Source of the DNA: Candidatus Uhrbacteria bacterium
Lineage (GTDB): Bacteria > Patescibacteriota > Patescibacteriia > UBA9934 > UBA11717
Direction of reading: 5' to 3'
DNA: 18,590 bases
Assembly (NCBI GenBank): GCA_003509895.1
Contig: DOMJ01000025.1
Location: 1-18,590, forward strand
The notes under the pieces were generated by a model that saw only the letters and a program-made list of their open reading frames with translations, was not told where the DNA came from and did no database searches. Positions 6,644-14,364 of this stretch are shown one piece after another; position 1 is the stretch's first letter; each line of letters starts with the position of its first letter. The position numbers were made by a program, and so were the translations under genes.

Positions 6644-7364
6644 AGCCACGGCTATCCTGGTAGAAAACCTTTCCATTTCCTTCAACCAACAGCCCGTCTT
6701 AAAGAATGTCAGTTTTGAGGTTGCCAAGGGTAGACTTGTGGCCATTTTGGGCCCCAATGGTTCCGGAAAAACCACGCTCATGCGCGCGCTCTTGGGATTA
6801 CAACCCTACCAACAGGGAGTTATTCGCCTATTTAACGAACCGATTTCAGCTCACTACGGTAACATTGGTTACGTGCCGCAAAAGTTCGCGCCGGACAAAA
6901 GCGTCCCTATGACGGTGGGTGAATTTTTAGATATTGCACGTGATAGACGTACGCCCATTCATCGCCTCAACGAATCATTAGAAGAAGTCGGTCTCAATCC
7001 CGTATCCGCCCGTGCCAAGCAAATGGCGACCCTCTCCGGCGGCCAACTGCAGCGCGTGCTGATTGCTCGCGCTATTATGCATCATCCGGACCTGCTCTTT
7101 TTAGACGAACCTTCTACCGGTATAGACATTGCCGGTGAGCAAACACTTTTTGAACTGATCGGTACTCTGAATAAAAAACATGGAATGACCGTAATCATGA
7201 TTTCGCACGAGGTGAATATGATTGCTGCAAGTGTTGACCAGGTGCTCTGCTTAAACACGTCCCTCGTCTGCTCCGGTCCACCAAACGTCGCGCTTACAAA
7301 AGATTCACTCACGCAGCTCTACGGAAGTGATTACGTGGCGTCACACCAACATAAACATGTTTAG
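6615..7364 (+). CDS. znuC: Zinc ABC transporter ATP-binding protein ZnuC
   Basis: This 249-residue ATPase powers metal import with ZnuB. It has Walker A GPNGSGKTT (46-54), Q-loop VPQK (Q89), signature LSGGQLQRV (140-148), Walker B LLFLDEP (160-166), and the H-loop SHE (H198). I chose the ATG at 6615 because homology to ABC ATPases begins soon after, at ILVENLSISF; a longer frame from 6558 would lie deep in znuA. From 6615 the gene overlaps the end of znuA by 29 bp in another frame, pointing to translational coupling; no Shine-Dalgarno site is seen. The N-terminus (MHTHSHKH) and C-terminus (HQHKHV) are both histidine-rich, which could bind zinc on the cytosolic side. Confidence 0.93.
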   Translation: MHTHSHKHLEATAILVENLSISFNQQPVLKNVSFEVAKGRLVAILGPNGSGKTTLMRALLGLQPYQQGVIRLFNEPISAHYGNIGYVPQKFAPDKSVPMTVGEFLDIARDRRTPIHRLNESLEEVGLNPVSARAKQMATLSGGQLQRVLIARAIMHHPDLLFLDEPSTGIDIAGEQTLFELIGTLNKKHGMTVIMISHEVNMIAASVDQVLCLNTSLVCSGPPNVALTKDSLTQLYGSDYVASHQHKHV

Positions 7365-7365
7365 T

Positions 7366-8175
7366 ATGCTAGAGATTCTCAGCTTTCCCTTTATGCAACG
7401 TGCGCTTGTAACCGGCATTCTGATTGGCCTCTTACTTGCCACACTCGGTATTTTTGTTCTTATGCGCAATATGGCTTTTTTTGGTGATGGTATTGCACAC
7501 GCCAGTCTTGCCGGCATTGCGCTTGGCATTTTAACCGGCGTCGCCCCGTTGCCCGTTGCCATTATCTATGCCATCGTTGTCGCCTTGATTATCTACGGCC
7601 TTGAACGGTCTACACGCCTTTCCTCGGACACAATTATTGGTATTCTCTTTACCGCATCCATGGCTTTGGGTGTTGTGCTGCTTGCGGCCACGCCCGGGTT
7701 TCAACCGGAGCTTGTGAGCTTTCTGTTTGGAAATATTCTCACGATTACCTTTACAGATATTGTCCTGATTGGCTCCTTTGCAACGCTTATTTTAGTTTGG
7801 CTTCTTGGGTGGCATAGGCACCTCACGTATGCAACTCTTGATCCGGACAGCGCAACCATTGCCGGTATCAACACACAACTCCATACCATCCTCCTCTATA
7901 TCGCCCTTGCTGTGAGTGTTGTTTTGGGCGTAAAAATTCTGGGTATCGTGCTTATTTCTGCTTTGCTTATAATTCCCGCCGCAACAAGCAGCCTCCTTAC
8001 CGGCACCTTCAAATCTTTCTTTTGGATTTCGGGTCTGCTAAGCGTTGTCGTTATTGTCCTAGGTCTTCTCTTATCCTTCTTTATTGATGCCCCATCCGGA
8101 GCCACGATTATTCTTGTCGCGGCGTCAGTTTTCTTTCTCGCTGCTCTGGGTTCGCATCTTCTTAAAAGAAGATAA
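7366..8175 (+). CDS. znuB: Zinc ABC transporter permease ZnuB
   Basis: ZnuB is the membrane channel of the zinc importer and belongs to the ABC-3 permease family. From the ATG at 7366 the protein has 269 residues and about eight or nine hydrophobic helices. Family signs are the opening MLEILSFPFMQRALVTG, the block FFGDGIAHASLAGIALG that is typical of metal permeases, and VLGVKILGIVLISALLIIPAA, the conserved late segment. Other in-frame starts at 7327 and 7357 would overlap znuC by 38 or 8 bp; 7366 fits homologues best, but the start is uncertain because no Shine-Dalgarno site exists. The next gene begins 3 bp after the stop. Confidence 0.92.
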   Translation: MLEILSFPFMQRALVTGILIGLLLATLGIFVLMRNMAFFGDGIAHASLAGIALGILTGVAPLPVAIIYAIVVALIIYGLERSTRLSSDTIIGILFTASMALGVVLLAATPGFQPELVSFLFGNILTITFTDIVLIGSFATLILVWLLGWHRHLTYATLDPDSATIAGINTQLHTILLYIALAVSVVLGVKILGIVLISALLIIPAATSSLLTGTFKSFFWISGLLSVVVIVLGLLLSFFIDAPSGATIILVAASVFFLAALGSHLLKRR

Positions 8176-8178
8176 CCT

Positions 8179-9306
8179 ATGTCCGTAACAGGCTTCACGG
8201 TGCACCCGGAAACATGGCGAGCTCCAAAGCCTGAGAGTTTGCGACTCGCAGCAGCGTTAGAACAGACAGAAAACCTCGATGCCCTGCTCGGGTCTCACCA
8301 TAAGCAAGCGTCCAATCCCTACAGCCTTCCGTCGCGTTTTGCCCTCGTAGGTCGCGTGCCTTTTTTTGAGCAACCGCTTGCTTTTACCGTACCCGCTTGT
8401 CTGCAAGACCAATCAAAAAGACACGAGCAGGAGCTTGTCACGCTCGCAGTAACTGAACATCAGCAAGCACACGCAAAACGCCAAGAATTGCGCTTCTGGG
8501 CGGATCGTGAACTTACACAAACGTTGCAAACACACGCACCAAAGCTTCTCAATCAACTCATGCCTTTCTGTGGGTATGTTCAGGCATCCGGTCAAGAGAC
8601 TGTCCTAAACGCACAAATGGCCGTGCATCTCTTTGGCGATCTGCTCACACTGCGTTCAAGCAATCTCACTTTTGTCTTGCAGACCCTCTCTCCAGTCTCA
8701 GATGTTGCTGTGCGATCACTTTTTGCACCACACCGCTTGGCAACCAAAAATCCGGATATTCTTTCTCTGCAACATTGCACCAACAATGCAAAAAGCATCT
8801 GGCACCAGTACGTCTATCATGAAGCTCTGACGCTCTATCATCTCGTATTAGAAACAAATCCACTCGAAGAGGCTTCAATTCAGCTACAAAGGAGAATAGA
8901 GCAACAATTACAAACGCTCATCAATACTCTGCACGCTGTCAGAATCATACAGGCACACATACACCTCTCTCTCGTATCAAAGGATTCTCCCGTGGGTCAC
9001 TGGGTGCTTTTTAATGATGCGCTTCTTGGGATCCCGTCCGGGATGAGCCAACTTAAAACGCAGGTACATCAACTCAGCGAGGCGTGCCGAACGCTCGAAT
9101 TACTCTTACCATCTTCTGCTGGTACTTCCCCTTTTTTGTCTCAAATAGATGCCGCTCTCATTCAAGATCTCGCCTACGCTCTGCAATCAAAAGGAGACAA
9201 AGCAGCGGAAGATGTATTGGCGGGCGGTTACACATCTGTAAAACAATGGTACAAGCACGCACACACATTTTCCCAAACAAAAAGCCTGCTCTCTCCTCGC
9301 TTCTAA
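8179..9306 (+). CDS. Unrecognised histidine-rich protein at the end of the znu operon
   Basis: I do not recognise this 375-residue protein. It starts 3 bp after the znuB stop, so it is almost certainly co-transcribed and presumably zinc-regulated. It has no signal peptide and no membrane helix, and reads as mostly alpha-helical with a Gln/Leu-rich middle (about 225-265, EEASIQLQRRIEQQLQTLI) that could form a coiled coil. It holds about 20 histidines (about 5%), including HH (residue about 40), EHQQAH and AHIHL, and four cysteines; no classic zinc finger or HExxH motif is seen. A weak purine stretch (AAAGAAGA) precedes the ATG, perhaps a poor ribosome site. Its last bases overlap the convergent sodB gene. 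Possible roles include a cytosolic zinc chaperone, sensor or enzyme tied to zinc status; all are inference from position and composition. Confidence 0.8.
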   Translation: MSVTGFTVHPETWRAPKPESLRLAAALEQTENLDALLGSHHKQASNPYSLPSRFALVGRVPFFEQPLAFTVPACLQDQSKRHEQELVTLAVTEHQQAHAKRQELRFWADRELTQTLQTHAPKLLNQLMPFCGYVQASGQETVLNAQMAVHLFGDLLTLRSSNLTFVLQTLSPVSDVAVRSLFAPHRLATKNPDILSLQHCTNNAKSIWHQYVYHEALTLYHLVLETNPLEEASIQLQRRIEQQLQTLINTLHAVRIIQAHIHLSLVSKDSPVGHWVLFNDALLGIPSGMSQLKTQVHQLSEACRTLELLLPSSAGTSPFLSQIDAALIQDLAYALQSKGDKAAEDVLAGGYTSVKQWYKHAHTFSQTKSLLSPRF

Positions 9307-9890
9307 CTCATTTGATCCTCAACAAATTTCCAATTCACGTGTTCCCAAAACAACTCGATGTACCCCGCGCGGTCATTTTGATAATCAAGGTAGTACGCAT
9401 GCTCCCACACATCAAGTGTTAACAGAGCGGTCTTTTGAGTCCCCGCTGGCGTCTCTGCGTCCTTTCCTGTTTGAATCGCTAGGGTTCCGTCCGCATTTTT
9501 TACAAGCCACACCCAACCGGAACCAAATAGTTTGATCGCCGCATCGGAAAACTGACTCCTCAATACATCAAACGAACCAAAATCTCGCTCAAACGCCTTC
9601 TGCGTTTTTGCTCCCACAACCTGCGTTTGCGGAGAGAGACTGTTCCAAAAAAAAGAATGATTAAAGTGCTGTGCCGCATGATTAAAAATTGCTATAGCAC
9701 CCGCCTCGCGTGACGCCTGAATCAGAGCATCAAGCTCCATATCCGCATAGGGTGTTCCCTCTACCGCCGCATTGAGCTTGTCTACATATCCGGCGTGGTG
9801 CTTTCCGTGATGAAACAAAAACGTCTTTTCTGAAAGAAATGTTCCAAAGACGTCTGACGCAAATGGAAGATTTGGAAGTGAGAAAGGCAT
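9303..9890 (-). CDS. sodB: Superoxide dismutase, Fe/Mn family (iron-type signature)
   Basis: The enzyme converts superoxide to oxygen and hydrogen peroxide in the cytosol. The 195-residue product has the four metal ligands of the family: H27 in FHHGKHH, H78 in FNHSFFW, and D160 and H164 in DVWEHAYY. Q74 in AAQHFNH is the outer-sphere glutamine position typical of iron SODs, where manganese enzymes have glycine; the DAETP stretch at 144-148 also fits the iron type. Metal use is an inference from these residues. The gene is convergent with the preceding operon, and the two stop codons overlap by 4 bp. No Shine-Dalgarno site precedes the ATG (upstream sequence TTTTTCCATT). A possible -10, TAAAAT, lies about 45 nt upstream on the minus strand. 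Confidence 0.95.
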   Translation of the reverse strand: MPFSLPNLPFASDVFGTFLSEKTFLFHHGKHHAGYVDKLNAAVEGTPYADMELDALIQASREAGAIAIFNHAAQHFNHSFFWNSLSPQTQVVGAKTQKAFERDFGSFDVLRSQFSDAAIKLFGSGWVWLVKNADGTLAIQTGKDAETPAGTQKTALLTLDVWEHAYYLDYQNDRAGYIELFWEHVNWKFVEDQMS

Positions 9891-9940
9891 AATGGAAAAA
9901 TTAACAATTCTTTACCCAGCCATTTTACCCCACTTTCAAA

Positions 9941-9973
9941 AACAAAACGATCCGGAAATCCGGACCGTTTTGT
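9941..9973 (-). terminator. Intrinsic terminator of the 862-residue surface protein gene
   Basis: AAAACGATCCGG (9944-9955) and CCGGACCGTTTT (9960-9971) form a 12-bp stem with a 4-nt loop. The one imperfect pair is G-U when read on the minus strand and A-C on the plus strand, so the hairpin works better for minus-strand RNA, where it ends in TTTTGTTTTT. It lies about 31 nt past the stop codon at 10004. Confidence 0.85.
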
Positions 9974-10003
9974 TTGTCTCTCTATCTCTACGTTTTTTGC
10001 ATC

Positions 10004-12592
10004 CTAGTAGTACGTGCTACCGATCATGTAATCGCCCCAGAACACGACACTGATATCGGTCACAAGCGATGCCCAGTTTGCGCCAAAGGCACTTACGGCC
10101 GCAGCCTCGCTTGGAACATGGTGAAGAATCGCATCCTCACCCACATAAAACACCCGATTATCTGATTGAATCTTCACCAATTCTCCCTCGGCCATAGTAA
10201 CACGTGCACCCAATGCCAAGGCACTTAGCTGATCATCATTCACCATCACAACATCACTAAAACTATAACCGTAGGAGAAAAAGGCTTTCTCGGTTGGGAA
10301 TACGGATCGTGTGCCATCCGCATTCACCATGTAAACACCGGAAAGGGTCTCTCCTCGGAACAATCCACCTACGTCGAGGTGAACAGATTGACCATTTGTC
10401 TGTACCATGTCTACCCCGCCAAATGACTCTGCTGGGGTCTCTCCATCTGGTACCGAAGTTGCTGTGGTTGAAATCACGATAATGCCAGATTCGTCAGATA
10501 TCAGTTCTGCGCCATCCGCATTTAACGCCGCTACCTTGAGCATTCCTTTTAACGTATCAACACTTGGAACGGTCCAGACATAGGACCCAGTGTTCTCAAG
10601 TCCTCCCTCAATCAGCGTATATGTTTGTCCGGCATTCGTGGAGAAATAGAGTGCCACGCTATCCAGATTTTGTGACCCAATGCTATAGGTAATGGTTTGC
10701 TCCGTTCCGGCTGTTATATGAGATCCGCTTCCGGGACTCACCAGCGTTGCCGTTGTGACGGTAGAGGAGCCGCCATTCGATGGGCTCGCTTCTGATGCAG
10801 GAATAATCCATCCACTATTATTACCTCGGTTGATACAACCCGGATCACAGAGAATAGCGGTACCTGTTAAAGTAACGTCCTTTAGGGAAAGGAAGCTTGT
10901 AGACTCTGTTGATGATCCGCGCGCGATTGTTGCAGCCGTTCCCGCCGTCGTTGCCTCCACGCTGAGCAAGGAAGCATTTGCCCCATTTAATGATATTGAA
11001 CTTGCAACGGTAAACGTATCTCCCGACGTCAACTCAAGTGTCCGTGCTGCTGAGGCAGCGGCTACAAGAGCATAAAACGTTGTTGAACCGATCAATGTCT
11101 GTGTAGATGTTCCGTCCAACGTTACTGTTCCGTCACCGTGCGTAAATGTGTCGCTATTTGACCAGTCTCCGGCTACTGTTATTGCATTTCCACCGGTTAT
11201 TATTATTCCATCCGTTATGGTCATGGATCCGTCTACGTTCAAATCTGCGTCTAGCGTCCACTGACCAGTTCCATTGAATGTAAGGTTGTAGTAGGTATCA
11301 CCAGCCTTGAGCTCTGTGTATGTACCGGCTCCGTCATAAATCACGGTTCCGGAGTTGATGTCCATAGCTTCTGTAAAAGCAACTGTTTCACTTCCATCGA
11401 GCTTTAATGTACCGGTAATCGATACGACTCCTACGACCGTAAGGTTGAGAGCGTTGATGTCAAATGTTCCATCCGTAATGGTAAACGTTCCATCAACATC
11501 AATAGCGTTCGTAGAGAGCTGTACAGCCGTGCCGGTGTTATTAATTGCGAGATTGTTAAAATCGAAGCCCGCAGTGGTTCCACCAGTGACAATCGTCTGT
11601 GTACCGGATGTTCCATCAAATGTCACGGTATTCGATCCACTTGTAAAGGTACCGGCATTTGTCCAGTTGCCTGCAACGTTGATGTTGAATCCGGCTGCGT
11701 CCAATGTGCCATCTGTTATTGTAAACGCACCATTCACATCAATGCCTGCAGGCATCGTCCACGTAGAGCCGCTGGCGTTGTCGTCAAACGTAAGGTTATA
11801 GAATGTCGTCAATCCATTCAAGTTGTCCGCACCTGCAGCAGCGTCGTAGAACAACGTTGTTCCGCTGTCTGTGTCCATACCGGCTGTCAGTGTTAAGGTC
11901 TCGTTACCCGTCATCTTAAGCGTACCGGCATTGTTCGCGTAAGTACCCGTAACCGTAAGGTCTTGTCCTGCAAGGCCGAGCAATGCTCCCGAGTTGATGG
12001 TCAACGTTCCGTTGATCATCATAGCGTTCGTAGCTAATACGGTGTTATATGTTGAGTTTGCTATAACAACATTATTGAAGTCAAAGCTAGCCGTTGTTCC
12101 ACCGGTTGTAATGGTTTGCAATGCGTTGTCAGCAGTAAACGTAACCGTGTTTGCACCGCTTGTGTAAATTCCACCGTTTGTCCAGTCACTACCAACCGAA
12201 AGATCAAAACCCGCTGAATTGAGAGTCGCTCCTGACGCAATTGTCATGTCACCTCCCATAGAAAGGGCTGCGCCCTGCGTAACCGTACCCGTGTACCCGG
12301 TTGAAAGCGTTAATGATCTGATCGACGTAGATGTGGCTGGTGTTGTCGCCAAGTTATCACAGTCTGCATCAAAAATCACATCGTCAGCCGAAGTCGGTGT
12401 CGTCTCGTTAGCACCGGGATCACAGCTAGCAGGATCAGCAGACGCCCAGTTGGTGCCAACGGTCCAATCTGCGTTATCTAATCCAACCCAATAATACGTA
12501 GCAGCAGACGCCGATTGCACACCAAACAGCATCATCGCGAAAAGCGCGAACACGGGCACTCCCAAATAAAGACTTAACTTGTGTAGAGACAT
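10004..12592 (-). CDS. Secreted repetitive beta-rich surface protein with Patescibacteria-type C-terminal domain
   Basis: The 862-residue protein begins with a signal peptide (hydrophobic 10-24, likely cut after SASA at 30). Residues about 32-580 are made of Thr/Gly/Asn-rich beta repeats like those of right-handed beta-helix adhesins. Three higher-order repeats of about 170 residues start at DWTNGGIYTSGANTVTF (136), NWTNAGTFTSGSNTVTF (309) and DWSNSDTFTHGDGTVTL (476), with TITDG or YNLTF in between. An Ig-like domain (about 617-707; LYFSTNAGQTYTLI, GSYVWTVP) follows, then a domain at 738-858 (GVYMVNADG...FPTEKAFFSY...FGANWASLV...) that is also in the protein at 14365-15903. No sortase signal or C-terminal helix is seen. 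A role in attachment or the cell surface layer is inferred. It has its own promoter and terminator. Confidence 0.85.
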   Translation of the reverse strand: MSLHKLSLYLGVPVFALFAMMLFGVQSASAATYYWVGLDNADWTVGTNWASADPASCDPGANETTPTSADDVIFDADCDNLATTPATSTSIRSLTLSTGYTGTVTQGAALSMGGDMTIASGATLNSAGFDLSVGSDWTNGGIYTSGANTVTFTADNALQTITTGGTTASFDFNNVVIANSTYNTVLATNAMMINGTLTINSGALLGLAGQDLTVTGTYANNAGTLKMTGNETLTLTAGMDTDSGTTLFYDAAAGADNLNGLTTFYNLTFDDNASGSTWTMPAGIDVNGAFTITDGTLDAAGFNINVAGNWTNAGTFTSGSNTVTFDGTSGTQTIVTGGTTAGFDFNNLAINNTGTAVQLSTNAIDVDGTFTITDGTFDINALNLTVVGVVSITGTLKLDGSETVAFTEAMDINSGTVIYDGAGTYTELKAGDTYYNLTFNGTGQWTLDADLNVDGSMTITDGIIITGGNAITVAGDWSNSDTFTHGDGTVTLDGTSTQTLIGSTTFYALVAAASAARTLELTSGDTFTVASSISLNGANASLLSVEATTAGTAATIARGSSTESTSFLSLKDVTLTGTAILCDPGCINRGNNSGWIIPASEASPSNGGSSTVTTATLVSPGSGSHITAGTEQTITYSIGSQNLDSVALYFSTNAGQTYTLIEGGLENTGSYVWTVPSVDTLKGMLKVAALNADGAELISDESGIIVISTTATSVPDGETPAESFGGVDMVQTNGQSVHLDVGGLFRGETLSGVYMVNADGTRSVFPTEKAFFSYGYSFSDVVMVNDDQLSALALGARVTMAEGELVKIQSDNRVFYVGEDAILHHVPSEAAAVSAFGANWASLVTDISVVFWGDYMIGSTYY

Positions 12593-12624
12593 AGATAAAA
12601 TAAAGAGACAAATTTATAGTCATT

Positions 12625-12630
12625 ATTATA
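12625..12630 (-). promoter_or_regulatory. -10 box for the 862-residue surface protein gene
   Basis: Read on the minus strand the sequence is GGGTATAATAATG, a perfect TATAAT. Transcription would start about 25 nt before the ATG at 12592. No good -35 was seen at 17 bp. The promoter is divergent from that of pyrG. Confidence 0.6.
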
Positions 12631-12678
12631 CCCTTATTTTTCAAGAGAGCCTCATAAGATATCCACAAGCTCCTTTGA

Positions 12679-12684
12679 TATACT
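12679..12684 (+). promoter_or_regulatory. -10 box of pyrG
   Basis: TATACT lies 15 nt before the ATG at 12700, giving a leader of only about 9 nt with no Shine-Dalgarno site. A -35 box is not evident. Confidence 0.5.
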
Positions 12685-12699
12685 GTCTAAAACCAATCT

Positions 12700-14322
12700 A
12701 TGCCAACTAAATTTATCTTTGTTATTGGTGGAGTCATGTCCGGTGTTGGAAAAGGAGCCTCTACCGCCAGCCTTGGCCGAGTTTTAGCATCAAAGGGATT
12801 CCAAGTAACGGCCATGAAAATCGACCCTTACATTAACGTAGATGCCGGCACCATGAACCCGATTGAACATGGAGAGGTCTTTGTAACCATAGATGGAGAT
12901 GAGACGGATCAAGATATGGGTAATTATGAGCGCTTTTTAGATGAAGATATTACGCGCGAGAATTACATGACCACGGGACGTGTGTATCAATCCGTGATCA
13001 ATCGTGAACGAAACATGGAATATGGTGGTAAATGTGTGCAGGTTGTGCCACACGTACCGGAAGAGGTGATTCGCCGCATTGATTACGTCGCTCAAACAAA
13101 AAAAGTTGATTTTGTGTTGATTGAGATTGGTGGCACCGTGGGAGAATATGAAAACATTTTGTTTTTGGAGGCGCTTCGTATGATGAAGTCGCGGGATCCA
13201 AACTCTGTACGAACCATTCTGGTCAGCTACCTCCCTGTTCCCCCGTCCATTGGAGAGATGAAGACCAAGCCCACGCAGCACGCGGTGAGAGAAGCAGGTC
13301 GTACTGGTGTCACCCCAGATTTTATTGTGTGCCGATCAGAAGAAACAATAGATCTCCCTCGTCGCGAAAAACTCGCACAGTTTTGTGGCGTACCTGCAAA
13401 TCATATTATTGCTGCCGCCAACGTATCCTCCATTTACAAAATTCCTCAAATTTTTGATGAGCAGGGGTTTGGGGACAGTCTCCTTGCCTCTTTTGGAATG
13501 AAGTCGCCAAAATCACGTCTGAAAGAGTGGAGTACCCTTACCAACGCCATTGAACGTGCAACAGAAGAGGTAACCATTGGTGTGATCGGTAAGTACTTCG
13601 CCACGGGGGATTTTGTTTTGCCAGATGTATACCTCTCTGTTCTAGAGGCAATTAAACATGCGTCTTGGTCGCTTGGCCGTAAACCTGTTATCTCTTGGCT
13701 GAATTCGGAAGACTATGAACAAGACCCCTCCAAACTGGACGAACTAAAAAACCTCGATGGTATCTTGATTCCCGGTGGATTTGGTACACGAGGAATAGAG
13801 GGGAAAATTTTAGCCATTCAATACGCACGCGAGCACAAAATACCCTACTTTGGTATTTGCTACGGGATGCAATGTGCCGTGATTGAATATGCCCGCAATG
13901 TTTTAGGGATGAGTGAGGCAAACACCGTAGAGATGAACCCGAAAGCAAACAACCCGGTGATTCACCTCATGGAAAATCAACAAGAGAACGTGGATCAAGG
14001 AAAGCTCGGTGGCACGCTACGACTTGGCACATACCCATGCAACCTTGCGCCAAAAACAGTTACGGCGCGTGCGTATGGCGTACAACAGATTCACGAACGT
14101 CATCGCCATAGATATGAATTTAACAACGATTACCGAGAGACGCTAGAAAAAGCAGGGCTTGTGGTTTCCGGCGAATCTCCGGACGGTCAACTGGTGGAAA
14201 TTGTAGAGATTTCCGATCATCCTTTCTTTGTAGGCGTACAGTTTCATCCGGAGTTTCAATCTCGACCATTACGACCCCATCCACTCTTTACAGCGTTCGT
14301 GCAGGCAGCGATAGAAAAATAA
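12700..14322 (+). CDS. pyrG: CTP synthase
   Basis: CTP synthase makes CTP from UTP with ATP and glutamine, the last step of pyrimidine nucleotide synthesis. The 540-residue protein is full length for the family. The synthetase domain (about 1-268) shows IGGVMSGVGKGASTASLG (P-loop), KIDPYINVDAGTMNPIEHGEVF, the DGDETDQDMGNYERFL segment and KTKPTQH. The glutamine amidotransferase domain (about 290-538) has the nucleophile C387 in FGICYGMQ, with H516 and E518 in QFHPEF. A tyrosine (GICYGMQ) stands where GICLGMQ is more usual. The gene has its own short-leader promoter and stands alone between two divergent or convergent surface protein genes. The start at 12700 is fixed by the conserved N-terminus. 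Confidence 0.97.
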   Translation: MPTKFIFVIGGVMSGVGKGASTASLGRVLASKGFQVTAMKIDPYINVDAGTMNPIEHGEVFVTIDGDETDQDMGNYERFLDEDITRENYMTTGRVYQSVINRERNMEYGGKCVQVVPHVPEEVIRRIDYVAQTKKVDFVLIEIGGTVGEYENILFLEALRMMKSRDPNSVRTILVSYLPVPPSIGEMKTKPTQHAVREAGRTGVTPDFIVCRSEETIDLPRREKLAQFCGVPANHIIAAANVSSIYKIPQIFDEQGFGDSLLASFGMKSPKSRLKEWSTLTNAIERATEEVTIGVIGKYFATGDFVLPDVYLSVLEAIKHASWSLGRKPVISWLNSEDYEQDPSKLDELKNLDGILIPGGFGTRGIEGKILAIQYAREHKIPYFGICYGMQCAVIEYARNVLGMSEANTVEMNPKANNPVIHLMENQQENVDQGKLGGTLRLGTYPCNLAPKTVTARAYGVQQIHERHRHRYEFNNDYRETLEKAGLVVSGESPDGQLVEIVEISDHPFFVGVQFHPEFQSRPLRPHPLFTAFVQAAIEK

Positions 14323-14336
14323 ACATCTCCCTTCAT

Positions 14337-14363
14337 AAAAAAGACCCCGAAGGGTCTCTTTTT
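14337..14363. terminator. Bidirectional intrinsic terminator between pyrG and the 512-residue protein
   Basis: AGACCC (14342-14347) pairs with GGGTCT (14352-14357) around CGAA, or TTCG on the minus strand. A-runs on the left and T-runs on the right give a U-tail in both directions. It sits 14 nt after the pyrG stop and 1 nt after the end of the minus-strand gene. Confidence 0.9.
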
Positions 14364-14364
14364 A

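Noticed and set aside
11355..11801. 148-codon frame opposite the repeat protein, with others at 10755 and 12219
   Set aside because: These are antisense shadows of low-complexity Thr/Gly-rich coding DNA. The minus-strand frame has a signal peptide, domains and a terminator.
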